From Syntrophomonadaceae bacterium (GTDB lineage Bacteria; Bacillota; Syntrophomonadia; Syntrophomonadales; DTU052): DNA of 64,000 nt. The notes under the pieces were generated by a model. That model saw only the letters and a list, made by a program, of their open reading frames with translations, searched no databases and had not been told where the DNA came from. A program made the translations under genes and the position numbers. The stretch spans positions 18,641 through 82,640 of the forward strand of contig JAAYEQ010000012.1 in NCBI GenBank assembly GCA_012728655.1. The letters run 5' to 3'. Below are positions 21,449 to 33,275 of this stretch, in pieces; positions within the stretch are counted from its first letter, which is position 1, and every line of letters begins with the position of its first letter.

Positions 21449-22627
21449 ATGAGAGAAGTTGTTATCTTAAGCGGTGTCAGAACTGCAATCGGCGATTATA
21501 TGGGAAGTCTCAGCAGTTTCAGCGCGGTCGAGCTGGGCATAGCTGCCGGCAAAGCGGCCATTGAAAGAGCCGGTATCAAACCCGATCAGATTGAGGAAGT
21601 AGCGGCCGGCCATGTTTACCAGGGGGGTAATAAAGGCAATACCGGACGGCAGGTGTGTCTGGGAGTAGGATGTCCGGTTGAAACCGTGGCCCTTACCATC
21701 AACCAGCAGTGCCCTTCATCAATGCGGGCCACAGAAATCATCTGCCAGCAGATCCTGCTGAACAAAATCGATGTGGGCATGGTGGTCGGTATTGAAAGCA
21801 TGAGCAACTGCGTTTATATGATCCAGAAAGCCCGCCAGGGGCTCAGAATGGGAGACGCCAAACTGCTGGATCAGTTGCTCTATGACGGACTTATCGATGC
21901 TTTCAACGATTATCATATGGGGATAACAGCGGAAAATCTGGCGGAGATGTATAACATCAGCCGTGAAGAACAGGATGAATGGGCGTTAATGAGCCACCAG
22001 CGCGCCTGCGCCGCCATTGCGGAAGGCCGGTTCAAAGAAGAAATCGTGCCGGTTGAGGTTAAAACCAAAAAGGGAACCGTGATATTTGAGGTCGACGAAC
22101 ACCCCCGGGCCGATACCAATATGGAGAGTTTATCGAAACTGAAGCCGGCCTTCAAAAAAGATGGGACGGTAACCGCCGGCAACGCTTCCGGGCTTAACGA
22201 CGGGGGTGCCGCCATGATCCTGACCCACCGCGAAAAGGCGGCGGAGATGGGGCTCAAACCGCTGGCGAAAATCGTGAGCACGGCTTCGGCCGCAGTTGAC
22301 CCCAAAATCATGGGCATCGGGGTAGTACCGGCGGTGCACAAAGCCCTGAAGTACGCCGGGCTGACCAAAGAGGATATCGGGTTGTGGGAGCTGAACGAAG
22401 CCTTTGCCGCTCAGGTTATAGCCTGCAACCGGGAATTGAAGATCGACAAGAGCATCATCAACGTCAACGGCTCCGGGGTTTCATTGGGACATCCGGTAGG
22501 GCAGACGGGTGTGCGCCTGATAATAACCCTGGTCCATGAAATGAGAAGACGGGGCGTCAAATACGGAGTAGCCTCGCTCTGCGCCGGCGGCGGTCCCGCC
22601 TGTGCCACCGTGGTGGAGCTCATTTAA
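21449..22627 (+). CDS. Acetyl-CoA acetyltransferase (thiolase)
   Basis: NQQCPSSMRATE, NVNGSGVSLGHPVGQTG, CAGGGPACA motifs; SD gaggagg upstream. Confidence 0.95.
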   Translation: MREVVILSGVRTAIGDYMGSLSSFSAVELGIAAGKAAIERAGIKPDQIEEVAAGHVYQGGNKGNTGRQVCLGVGCPVETVALTINQQCPSSMRATEIICQQILLNKIDVGMVVGIESMSNCVYMIQKARQGLRMGDAKLLDQLLYDGLIDAFNDYHMGITAENLAEMYNISREEQDEWALMSHQRACAAIAEGRFKEEIVPVEVKTKKGTVIFEVDEHPRADTNMESLSKLKPAFKKDGTVTAGNASGLNDGGAAMILTHREKAAEMGLKPLAKIVSTASAAVDPKIMGIGVVPAVHKALKYAGLTKEDIGLWELNEAFAAQVIACNRELKIDKSIINVNGSGVSLGHPVGQTGVRLIITLVHEMRRRGVKYGVASLCAGGGPACATVVELI

Positions 22628-22693
22628 CCGCCATAACCACCGGGTGAAAAAGACCATAATCAGCCGGGTTGACAGCCTGGTCGGGAAAATTAA

Positions 22694-22732
22694 AGGGGTT
22701 CGGTTAAACGGCGGCCGAACCCCTGTTATTGT
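22694..22732 (+). terminator. Hairpin terminator after thiolase
   Basis: AGGGGTTCGG ttaaacggcg CCGAACCCCT then T-rich stretch. Confidence 0.65.
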
Positions 22733-22748
22733 CGTCTTGCTTCAGGCT

Positions 22749-24410
<1,662 letters not shown>

Positions 24411-24417
24411 TCAGCGG

Positions 24418-25053
24418 TCAAATATAAGAATAGTCCAGAACAACCACCTCGGGCAGTGAAGCCATTCCTTCCCTCGCTATTTCCAAATACGGCAGTTTGG
24501 CAACCCGTTCATAGTGCCGGGTAAAATCCTCCAACGGCGCCACGTTAATATTACAGGGCGGGGCTTTAAAGTGCATGGGAACGGTAACTCGCGGTTTCAT
24601 GGCGGCCACAAGCTTTACCGCTTCGTCGGCGGTTATGGTGTAGGTCCCTCCCACCGGAACGAGAAGAACATCCACCTCGCCTATTGCCTCCACCTGCTCG
24701 GGTTCGAGCAGGTGTCCCAGGTCTCCGAGGTGGCATACCGTCAAGCCCTCTGCTTTTATCACAAAAATAGTATTTCTCCCTCTAAGCCGGCCCTTCTCCT
24801 TGTCATGAAAACTGGGAACCCCAAGAATCTCTACTTCCCGGAAGCGGGTTTCTCCGGGAGAGGACACAATCCGGGGTTCTCCCGCAACCCAATCCACCGC
24901 ATTATGATCATAGTGATCATGGCTTACTGTGACCAGGTCGGCTGAAACACTGGGAATACGATACCCGGTGCTTTCATCAAACGGGTCGGTGATGATGCGG
25001 GTCGCTCCGGTTTCTATCAGGAAAGAAGCGTGCCCCAACCAAATAATCTTCAT
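24418..25053 (-). CDS. Metal-dependent hydrolase (MBL, UlaG/UPF0173-like)
   Basis: SHDHYDHNAVDW; HLGDLGHLL. Confidence 0.85.
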   Translation of the reverse strand: MKIIWLGHASFLIETGATRIITDPFDESTGYRIPSVSADLVTVSHDHYDHNAVDWVAGEPRIVSSPGETRFREVEILGVPSFHDKEKGRLRGRNTIFVIKAEGLTVCHLGDLGHLLEPEQVEAIGEVDVLLVPVGGTYTITADEAVKLVAAMKPRVTVPMHFKAPPCNINVAPLEDFTRHYERVAKLPYLEIAREGMASLPEVVVLDYSYI

Positions 25054-25080
25054 TAAAATCCAACCTCCTGTTCCATACTT

Positions 25081-25293
25081 TTATTCTTCTCTCAGAACCC
25101 AGTAGCCCTCGCCAATATGGTTAAGCCGATGATCAACATTGATCCTGGTATAAATCGAAGCCATAGTTTTTGGATCCTTGGATAAATTCATGCGTTCAAT
25201 AATCTCTTCGACCAGGTCCCGGTAAAAAACCGGTCCCCCTTTTTCCGCGATGATAGCGTAGGCACAATCAGCCTCATTCTTTTTTTCCATCAA
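25081..25293 (-). CDS. rpoE: DNA-directed RNA polymerase delta subunit, HARE-HTH domain only (70 aa)
   Basis: Winged-helix FYRDLVEEIIERMNLSKD...YTRINVDHRLNHIGEGYWVLRE; argS-rpoE-pyrG synteny; no acidic tail. Confidence 0.75.
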   Translation of the reverse strand: MMEKKNEADCAYAIIAEKGGPVFYRDLVEEIIERMNLSKDPKTMASIYTRINVDHRLNHIGEGYWVLREE

Positions 25294-25397
25294 CCATCGC
25301 CTCCTCCAAACATGGACGTCATATCCCTTTGATCCAGAATTATATCCCTTCTCCAGGAGCTACGCACAGGGTTCTGTACCTCAGCCTGAGGTCGGGT

Positions 25398-27080
25398 TTA
25401 CATCCTCTCCGGAGCATTCACCCCAATCATGTTCAGGGCATTCTTTATGGTTATTTTCACCGCCTGCATCAGAATCAACCTGGCATCCCGAAGCTTTTTA
25501 TCATCGGTTATAACCCGGTGATGGTTGTAAAAGCTGTGCAAAAGACCCGCCAGGTCAAGTACATAGTGGGGGATCCTCTGCGGTGCCAGGGTCCGGCCGG
25601 CGATTCTTACCTCCTCGGGAAACTCGGCCAGTTTCCGCAAAAGCTCGAGTTCTTCCGGTTCTTTTAAGACATGGAGGTCGGTATCCTCCACCCGGGGGAA
25701 TTCGATGTCCTGGGCCCTGCTCTGACGCAGGATGCTGCATATCCTGGCATGGGCGTACTGGGCATAATAAACCGGGTTCTCCTGCCCCTCCTTTTTGGCC
25801 AGATCCAGATCAAAATCCAGATGGCTGTCGGGGCTGCGCATAACAAAAAAGAAGCGGGCGGCATCCTTGCCTACCTCGTCAATCAGTTCATCCAGGGTAA
25901 CCAGGGTTCCGGTTCGCTTTGACATCCTGACAATCTCTCCGCCTCGGTACAGCCTGACCAACTGCATGAGCACCACATCCAAGCGATCCGGATCGTAACC
26001 CAGAGCTTCCATAGCCCCCTTCATGCGGGCTACATGCCCGTGGTGATCGGCGCCCCATACGTTGATCACCCAGTCGAATCCCCGCTGGAACTTGTTGCGG
26101 TGATAGGCTATATCCGCAGCAAAATAGGTGGGGACCCCGTTGTTTCGTATAACAACCTCGTCCTTTTCATCCTTGAAGAGCGTTGACTTAAACCATTTGG
26201 CCCCATCCATTTCATAAATATACCCTTTGTCGGCCAGTTCCTTTATAACCGCTTCAACCTCGCCGGATTCATGGAGGGTACTTTCGGCGAACCAAACATC
26301 GTACTCAATCCCAAAACGGTTCAAGGTCTTTCTGATATACTCGATCCTTCGGTCCAGGGCAAACCCCGTAAGCTTCCGCCTTCTGTCCTCGGAATTGAGT
26401 TCCAGGAGACAGTCCCCGAATTCGTCTATGGCTTCCTTTACGGTATCGATAACATCCTGCCCCATATAGCCGGATTCAGGCATGCTGAACGGCTCGCCCA
26501 GCAGTTCCAGGTAGCGGGCCTCCAGCGAAGCCCCGAACAGTTCAATCTGGTTTCCGGCATCATTGATATAAAATTCCCGCTCCACCTCATATCCGCAGGC
26601 GTCAAGGATGTTGGCCAGTGTATCCCCGATGGCACCGCCCCGGGCATTGCCCATATGCAAGTCACCGGTGGGATTGGCGCTCACGAATTCCACCTGTACC
26701 TTCTTGCCGTTTTTTTGAGCCGCCCGGCCGAAGTCATCACCCATGGAAAGGATAACCGGCGGCACTGAATAAACCCAGTCCGGATTGAGGTAAAAGTTGA
26801 TAAACCCGGCGCCCGCCACCTCAACCTTTCGAACCAGCGAGGGTTTAAGCGACAGATGCTCCGTAATCAATTCGGCGATCTTGCGGGGAGCCATTCTGGC
26901 CTCCCGAGCCATTATCATGGCCACGTTGGCGGCAAAGTCCCCGTGATTCCTTTCCCGGGGTACTTCAATAACATAGTCGGGAATAGCTGAGAAGACCAGT
27001 TTCTCATTGTTTCGAAGCGTCTTCAGGGCCTCATCAATCGCTTCCCGTAACTGACCCTTAATGTCCTCAATAAAATTCAC
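25398..27080 (-). CDS. argS: Arginyl-tRNA synthetase
   Basis: [22 protein letters not shown] (HIGH-type) and RMSKRTG. Confidence 0.98.
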   Translation of the reverse strand: MNFIEDIKGQLREAIDEALKTLRNNEKLVFSAIPDYVIEVPRERNHGDFAANVAMIMAREARMAPRKIAELITEHLSLKPSLVRKVEVAGAGFINFYLNPDWVYSVPPVILSMGDDFGRAAQKNGKKVQVEFVSANPTGDLHMGNARGGAIGDTLANILDACGYEVEREFYINDAGNQIELFGASLEARYLELLGEPFSMPESGYMGQDVIDTVKEAIDEFGDCLLELNSEDRRRKLTGFALDRRIEYIRKTLNRFGIEYDVWFAESTLHESGEVEAVIKELADKGYIYEMDGAKWFKSTLFKDEKDEVVIRNNGVPTYFAADIAYHRNKFQRGFDWVINVWGADHHGHVARMKGAMEALGYDPDRLDVVLMQLVRLYRGGEIVRMSKRTGTLVTLDELIDEVGKDAARFFFVMRSPDSHLDFDLDLAKKEGQENPVYYAQYAHARICSILRQSRAQDIEFPRVEDTDLHVLKEPEELELLRKLAEFPEEVRIAGRTLAPQRIPHYVLDLAGLLHSFYNHHRVITDDKKLRDARLILMQAVKITIKNALNMIGVNAPERM

Positions 27081-27376
27081 ATATAATACCTCCTAGTTCC
27101 CAGACTCCCCTGACCGGGTCCACCGGCACCCGGGTTCAACTTCGGCCTCTGCTCTGTATCTTGCGATGAGGTTGCCGGACAACCCGGCCTGAAATTTGCG
27201 CTTGATATGATTTTTCCCCCGGAAATGAGGGCAAATTATTCGTAAAGCCGTCAATATCAATATTTCACTGCTGCCGGCCGGTTCAAACCGACGACGGCTA
27301 CCGATGCCTTTATCCGGGGACTTTCCTGAACCCAATCGTCAGTCAGAATCAATCGCCATACAATCAAGGGGGGAAA

Positions 27377-27718
27377 ATGATGCATCTTGCTCCCGGCCAA
27401 CGAGCTATCCTGTCCTACTACAGCAGTTTGACGCAGGCGGAGCAGGCGGCTCGAGAACTGAGAAAAGCCGGTTTCCGCTCAATAGAAATCGAGAAAATAC
27501 CCAAACAGAGCTTCCCCGGTGACGATTCACTGCGGTCTTACGCCGCCGGCGTTGCTCAACTGATGCATTCAGTTGCCGACATGGAGGTCCAGCCCACCGG
27601 ATGGCCGGTCACCGAACCTCTGGAGAGTCATGCCTACATGATCACGCTGGTAGTCGACCGGCAAAACGCAAACCAAGCTTTATCCATCGTAAGAAAATAT
27701 GCCTCCATTGTCAATTAG
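27377..27718 (+). CDS. Hypothetical protein, 113 aa
   Basis: SD ggggg before ATG; amphipathic, low-conservation-looking ORF. Confidence 0.6.
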   Translation: MMHLAPGQRAILSYYSSLTQAEQAARELRKAGFRSIEIEKIPKQSFPGDDSLRSYAAGVAQLMHSVADMEVQPTGWPVTEPLESHAYMITLVVDRQNANQALSIVRKYASIVN

Positions 27719-27745
27719 GCCTTGCCGGTTCAATAACCACATCAC

Positions 27746-29206
27746 CTAATGGGTTTTAAACCATTTTTCAAAAAAGGATTCCATTGAGGTCCGGGAATGC
27801 TGGGAGATGATCCGGCACAGGTCTTCGGTGGTGGCGGTTTTGAATTTATAGGTTGCCAGATAGCTCCGAAGTATCTTCAGGACCTGCCCCTCTCCCAACT
27901 CCTCCTCCAACTGTAACCAGAAACTCTCTCCTCCCTGATAGGCGGTGTCCAGGTAAGTGTCCTTGGAATGGATTTCAGTCAGGGCCTGTTCCAGATTAAC
28001 CAGCTTCTTCCCCGATCGCCCCTGAACCGAACGGTATTCAACCTCCTCCAGGTACTTGCGGGCCGACCAGTTGGCCAACCCTTCATCCAGCCAGGGCTCC
28101 TGCAGCTGGTTGTTGCCCACCATGTCATACCACCACTGGTGTGCTATCTCATGAGCCACCAAATAGGCCCGGCGCTGTTCATTAAATCTGGGGTTGAACA
28201 CCTCGTCGGTGAAAAAGATCAGCCCCGAATACTCCATGCCCTGGAAGCCTTCCATCGGTCCCTGTACCAGAAACAACTGGGGACGGGCATAAGATCCAAA
28301 GGTGCGGTTGTAAAACTTGACAACGGCTACCGCCTGTTCCAAAACAGCTTTCTCCACCTCCGGGAAGCGGCCGTTAAAGAACCCGACGATATTGATGTCG
28401 TCCGCTTTAACATGATACATCTTATAGTTGTACGCAGCGGCCAGAGCAAAATCCCGTACACGTTCGGCCTTGATCAGCATGGTCTGCCAGCCTGTATCCT
28501 CGGCTTCGATAGAGAGGATGTCTCCCGAGGCTGCGATCTGATAAGCTTCCGGCACCCAAAGCCTGACGGTGTAGTCCGCACACTGCGTGTAAAACGGGTC
28601 CCCAAACTTCGTATTAATCGAAGTATGCCAGCCTCGGTCATCCTTCACGTTCAGCACCGGATAAAAATTCCCCATGAGAATAACCCCGTCTTTACTGCCG
28701 TAGCGATAGGCGGCCTGCGGAATCCGGGCTTTCCATTCCAGCTTCAGGGTCACCTCTTCCCCGACCTTGATCGGTTCCGGGAGATGAATGCGGTAGGAGA
28801 TGCCCAAATCCTCTCCGGCTGCTGTTGCACCGTTTACCGTCACCGAAGAAATGGTGAGCCACCCGGGGTCAAATCCGGAATAGTAGGCCGACATCGGCGC
28901 GGGAGTTGTGGCCCTGTCTTTCATGACATTGGGGTAGGTAGTCAGCCACAACTCCGTAAGTTCGGCATCTGTTGTGTTGCGAGAAGTGATGACGGAGCGT
29001 CCGTGAAGCTCCAGTTTAATCGGATCGAGCCGCAATTCCATATGGTACGAAGTATGATGGGGAGCCGGGAACAGATTATCTTCAGAGAGAGGCGCTGTTT
29101 GGCTGGTAATAACACTCTTGGTTGTTCCATAGATCCCTTTTATCCATACCACGCAAACAAGCGCCACAATCAGGGTCAACCATAACCAGGTATTGCTCTT
29201 CCTCAA
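27746..29206 (-). CDS. M1-family (gluzincin) metallopeptidase, secreted or membrane-anchored
   Basis: N-terminal TM; HEIAHQWWYDMVGNNQLQEPWLDEGLA (HExxH-x18-E). Confidence 0.92.
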   Translation of the reverse strand: MRKSNTWLWLTLIVALVCVVWIKGIYGTTKSVITSQTAPLSEDNLFPAPHHTSYHMELRLDPIKLELHGRSVITSRNTTDAELTELWLTTYPNVMKDRATTPAPMSAYYSGFDPGWLTISSVTVNGATAAGEDLGISYRIHLPEPIKVGEEVTLKLEWKARIPQAAYRYGSKDGVILMGNFYPVLNVKDDRGWHTSINTKFGDPFYTQCADYTVRLWVPEAYQIAASGDILSIEAEDTGWQTMLIKAERVRDFALAAAYNYKMYHVKADDINIVGFFNGRFPEVEKAVLEQAVAVVKFYNRTFGSYARPQLFLVQGPMEGFQGMEYSGLIFFTDEVFNPRFNEQRRAYLVAHEIAHQWWYDMVGNNQLQEPWLDEGLANWSARKYLEEVEYRSVQGRSGKKLVNLEQALTEIHSKDTYLDTAYQGGESFWLQLEEELGEGQVLKILRSYLATYKFKTATTEDLCRIISQHSRTSMESFFEKWFKTH

Positions 29207-29260
29207 TTCAACTAACCGCCTATCTTAAGATGCTATCCCCGCTTCATCCGGCCAATCCGG

Positions 29261-30787
29261 CTATGACGAGAACTGGTAGACGCGTTCCCGGTCCTTGCGG
29301 AAATCCTGGTTGAGATAGATGCGGAATTGATCCAGCAGGCTGGCGGCTTCGGCACGGGTCACAATGTCCAACGGACGGAACAAGCGGTTTCCGCCCACCA
29401 GATCTCCCTTAATCAAACCATAGTAAGTGGCAACATAGACTGCGTCCTTGGCCCATAGGGGTATCTGCGCATCATCGTAATACCCGGTGGTGTAATAGGG
29501 GGTCGGTGCCAAATTCTCCAGTCCCATGGCCTTCACCAGGATGGATATGGCTTCAGCACGGGTCAGATTTGAGTTGGGCAGGAAGACGGCCCCGTTGCCC
29601 TGAACAAGTCCTTTCCGGTAAGCAGCCTGTATGTACTTAAAATATGGATGCTCCCTGTCAACGTCCAGGAAATAAGGTTCCTCAACCGGTGTTTTCTTTC
29701 CTCGGGCCGTGGTGGCGGGTTCCGCTTCATCCACCGCCTCGCCAACCACCATCATGGCCTTGATAAACTCGCCGCGCCTGATGGCCACGCCGGGTTGGAA
29801 GTAGTCTCCTTGAACATCGAAAGCGCCCAGACCGCAGAGAGCCTCGATAGCCTGCCGTGCCCAATGCCCGCGGAGGTCTTTGCACTCTTTTACAAAGAGC
29901 CGCTTAACCTCCGGCGGCGAGGTGAAAGCCAGGGTTTCTTCCCCCCGGTTCCGGACTCCGTCCATTATGCCATCATCAGTTACTGTGGGCAGGTCATAGA
30001 TAATCTTCAGGGTCTGGTCCTCCCGCTTGTTCTCCACAAATCCTCCCGCAAAACTGATGAGTTCAGGACTGCTCTCGCTATAATAGAGGGTTCGCGAAAG
30101 GGAACGGTTCATCACCGCCCGCAGCGATCCCTGCCAGCGGGAAACAGCCGGGGAATCGTCATCATCGGAGACGATCTCCCCCTGCAGAGATACCTGGACC
30201 GTCCTGGTCTCGCCCTCTCCCCAGGCATTGCGGTAACCGTCGGATTCACCGCTGATCTCTACAGTTACTCTGCCTTCACCGCGTCCTACCTCATAAGACT
30301 TCTTTATATACCAGTTGCCAACGAGATAGTCGATGACCGCCTGGCGATCGACAACCCTGGAACCATTAAAGAAAACCGAGTCTTTTACCAGTTTGTACTG
30401 TTTACCGCCTATATTGATGGTTTCAGTCAGGCTGTCCAGGGTGGTGACATGCACCTCCTGGTTGTTTCTCTTTTCAATACTGGTGGTTAGTTTGATGGTC
30501 CGGCTCAGTTTATCTTTGCTGCCGTTTAAGCCTTCCAGCTTGTAGGTAAGGGTTGTCTGCTCGGTATTATCCCGGGTGCGGGTTGTTTCTTTTACGGTTC
30601 CCCTGAATACCGTCGGTTTGCCGGAAACAAACACGATCTCCTGGTATTCCTTGTTATCAGTCAATCCCAGATCATACCCGGTAAACCCCAATACCGGGGG
30701 ACATGGAGACAGCAAGAAGCAAACCGTCGCGATCACAAAAACCGCCGCTATGATACCCGTTCTCTTCATGACCGATCCCTCACTCAA
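29261..30787 (-). CDS. SLH-domain surface protein (C-terminal SLH repeats)
   Basis: Signal peptide; three C-terminal SLH-like repeats (LRGHWARQAIEALCGLGAF..., YFKYIQAAYRKGLVQG..., LWAKDAVYVATYYGLIKG...). Confidence 0.88.
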   Translation of the reverse strand: MSEGSVMKRTGIIAAVFVIATVCFLLSPCPPVLGFTGYDLGLTDNKEYQEIVFVSGKPTVFRGTVKETTRTRDNTEQTTLTYKLEGLNGSKDKLSRTIKLTTSIEKRNNQEVHVTTLDSLTETINIGGKQYKLVKDSVFFNGSRVVDRQAVIDYLVGNWYIKKSYEVGRGEGRVTVEISGESDGYRNAWGEGETRTVQVSLQGEIVSDDDDSPAVSRWQGSLRAVMNRSLSRTLYYSESSPELISFAGGFVENKREDQTLKIIYDLPTVTDDGIMDGVRNRGEETLAFTSPPEVKRLFVKECKDLRGHWARQAIEALCGLGAFDVQGDYFQPGVAIRRGEFIKAMMVVGEAVDEAEPATTARGKKTPVEEPYFLDVDREHPYFKYIQAAYRKGLVQGNGAVFLPNSNLTRAEAISILVKAMGLENLAPTPYYTTGYYDDAQIPLWAKDAVYVATYYGLIKGDLVGGNRLFRPLDIVTRAEAASLLDQFRIYLNQDFRKDRERVYQFSS

Positions 30788-33269
30788 CCAGTATCAGAGT
30801 AGCATACACATCGGTTCCATCACCAACGGAAGCACGCAAGAGGTAAACCGGATCCCCGACTCTCAGCGCCGAAGGATCTTTTCCTTCACCGTTCCTGGCT
30901 GCCACCGCATACTTCAGCTTAAGCGTCAAATCACCGGTTTGCATCTGCCAGGATTCGGTATACGACGACCAGTTGCTGTAGCTGCCGATCGATACTTCTT
31001 CGCTGCTGACCGCGGTGACGGTTCCCCGGCTGATAACCTCCGAGCGGAATTCCATGTCATCCAGGATTATCACCGCCAGGGCTTTATCCCCTTCGGCGAT
31101 CACATAAACGTCGAGGTCCTCCAGTTCCTCATCCCGGTTATAGAAGTTGTAGTCACCAAACCTTTCCACTACATCCCCGTCGGTATACAGGAACGTGGTC
31201 TGGTAATCGTAGTAGAACTGGGTGTAACTATAACCACCCCGCCACTTGTGGTCCTCCATCCTGCTGGTCGAACCGATTTCGAAGCGGCTGCGGTCCATAA
31301 TTGCTCTGATATATCCCCGGTATAGTGTGTACCTGGACTCGCTCTCGGGGGTGTTTACCATGATCAGCCGGGCTCGAATCGAGTTGTCGCTCTCGCGCTC
31401 GGCGAATATCACCACATCATCCCCGGAATTGATGGCATCGCCGTCAATCAAGCGATTATCCTTGATGACAATGGTTCCGCTGTCATAGTAGATGCGGTCC
31501 GGCTCGTACTTGACGGCCAGGCTGTTTAAGGTGCCGTTAATCTCCTGTACCTTGCCGGTCACCTTCCGCGCCGTGCTCTCGCGCACCACCAGCTTCACCA
31601 CCCTCTCCTGATCACCGCGGCGGGCGGTTACGAAGTAAGCATAATTGCCGCGGTATTTTTCCAGTTCGAGGAGACTCAGTTTTCTGCTGCCGCTGTAGGC
31701 TTCAATATCGCTGGCGGCCGACAGTACCAGGCTGTCGCCCTGGAAGGCCATATCTCCGGCTTGATAAATGGCCACATTGTCAAACCTGATTTGTCCAAAA
31801 ACGCTGTTTATATCATACATCCGGGCCAGGTAGACCTTGTACCCGGCGTCGTCCCTTCTCACATCCACCCGCACAATTCTGCGATTGCTGTCCAGGGTAA
31901 GCTTGACATAATCCCCGGTCTTCAAGTCGTAATAATCGGCCGACAGACCGTTTACGTAGTAGCGGGTACTGCTGGTAAGCGTATAGGTATAAGGCCGTCC
32001 GTTATCATCTCTGATGCTGAGTTCATCATAACTCTTGCGGAACAGGTAGCCGTAAGCGGAATTGACATCCCGCGGCAGAGCCCCGGAGGAGGCGTAATTG
32101 ACGGTACTCTTGATTTCCGAAACCTGGGTTCCACTCAAAAAGAGCGAAACCTGCTGCCCTGCCACCAGGTCAGTCAGGTTGGCAGGATATCCGCTTAAGG
32201 TTACCCGGCACAGAGGACTCAAGGGGTAGATATAGGTCTTGCCGTCCCAACCGGTAAGATAAAGTCGGTTGCGGGTAATATCCAAATAATCAAGGACCCC
32301 TTCCAGAACCGCCTGGGCTCCGTAAGCCGCTTCCACCAGAAGAATCTCATTTTGCGGTCCGACCAGGACCTTTACGCTGTCACCGGTGTTGAGTAATCCG
32401 CTCCTGCCCAGATTATTGTTCTTATAAACCAGGAAGTCCCGCTCGGAATCGACTACCATAAAGAAGCTCTGTCCGTCGTCCTGGACCACCTGGTAATAAT
32501 TGCGCTCCACGCTGGGACCGGTTAAAAAACTGGAATTGCCTATGGTTCCCTGCAGGGTCTTGTAACCCCTGGTGGTCAGGTATACCTGACAGGCCTTGTC
32601 CAAAACTGCAGCCAATTCGGCCCGGGTAATTGCTTTCTGGGGATTGAAGCGGTTCCCGGTTCCGGTCATTATCTTGGCCGCGATAATGGCTTCACAGTAA
32701 GGCAAGCGGGCTTTGGAAAAGGATTGCCAGTCGTCAAACTGGTAAATCGCTTGCTGGGCCTGGCCATAGACCGGAAGATAGTTCAAGATCCGCGCCATCC
32801 AGTATGCGGTTTCCTCCCGGGTAGCCGCGCCCCGCCAATTGGTGTTCCGGCGTTCCTCCTCGGTGATTATACCCATGGACTGGGCCAGGGTGACATAGTT
32901 GGCCCCCCAGTAATTAAGGTGTGCCGTTTCCTGGTCCGGGTCGACATTGATTCTCTGAGCCTGTCCTTCCAGACCGGCCAGGCGGATCAGCATTCCCAGG
33001 ACATCCTCTCTGCTGGCGGTGCTGTTCGGACGGAATTTGCCGCCTTCTCCGCGCACAATCCCCAGAGCGGTTACCCGGTAAATGGAGGCCTGGGCCCAGT
33101 GACCGGAAACATCCTGGTAAGAAGCGTTCTTCAACAACGAATCCCAGTAGGATACCCCGGAGTAGGTCTCCGCTCCCAGCGCAACCGGTAACCCCCCGGT
33201 GAACAGAAACGTCAGTGTCAGCAAAACGGCCAGTGATCGAGCCAGGGTTCTCTTTTTTCTCATCTTCAA
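30780..33269 (-). CDS. SLH-domain surface protein (N-terminal SLH repeats)
   Basis: Signal peptide; QDVSGHWAQASIYRVTALGIVRGEGGKFRPN..., further SLH-like repeats; 829 aa. Confidence 0.9.
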   Translation of the reverse strand: MKMRKKRTLARSLAVLLTLTFLFTGGLPVALGAETYSGVSYWDSLLKNASYQDVSGHWAQASIYRVTALGIVRGEGGKFRPNSTASREDVLGMLIRLAGLEGQAQRINVDPDQETAHLNYWGANYVTLAQSMGIITEEERRNTNWRGAATREETAYWMARILNYLPVYGQAQQAIYQFDDWQSFSKARLPYCEAIIAAKIMTGTGNRFNPQKAITRAELAAVLDKACQVYLTTRGYKTLQGTIGNSSFLTGPSVERNYYQVVQDDGQSFFMVVDSERDFLVYKNNNLGRSGLLNTGDSVKVLVGPQNEILLVEAAYGAQAVLEGVLDYLDITRNRLYLTGWDGKTYIYPLSPLCRVTLSGYPANLTDLVAGQQVSLFLSGTQVSEIKSTVNYASSGALPRDVNSAYGYLFRKSYDELSIRDDNGRPYTYTLTSSTRYYVNGLSADYYDLKTGDYVKLTLDSNRRIVRVDVRRDDAGYKVYLARMYDINSVFGQIRFDNVAIYQAGDMAFQGDSLVLSAASDIEAYSGSRKLSLLELEKYRGNYAYFVTARRGDQERVVKLVVRESTARKVTGKVQEINGTLNSLAVKYEPDRIYYDSGTIVIKDNRLIDGDAINSGDDVVIFAERESDNSIRARLIMVNTPESESRYTLYRGYIRAIMDRSRFEIGSTSRMEDHKWRGGYSYTQFYYDYQTTFLYTDGDVVERFGDYNFYNRDEELEDLDVYVIAEGDKALAVIILDDMEFRSEVISRGTVTAVSSEEVSIGSYSNWSSYTESWQMQTGDLTLKLKYAVAARNGEGKDPSALRVGDPVYLLRASVGDGTDVYATLILVE

Positions 33270-33275
33270 TCACCT

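Noticed and set aside
27081-27376. Possible T-box leader for argS
   Set aside because: No GGGTGGNACCGCG-type T-box sequence on the minus strand
27968-29185. 405-aa plus-strand ORF antisense to the M1 peptidase
   Set aside because: Opposite strand carries the HExxH peptidase; this translation has no recognisable motifs
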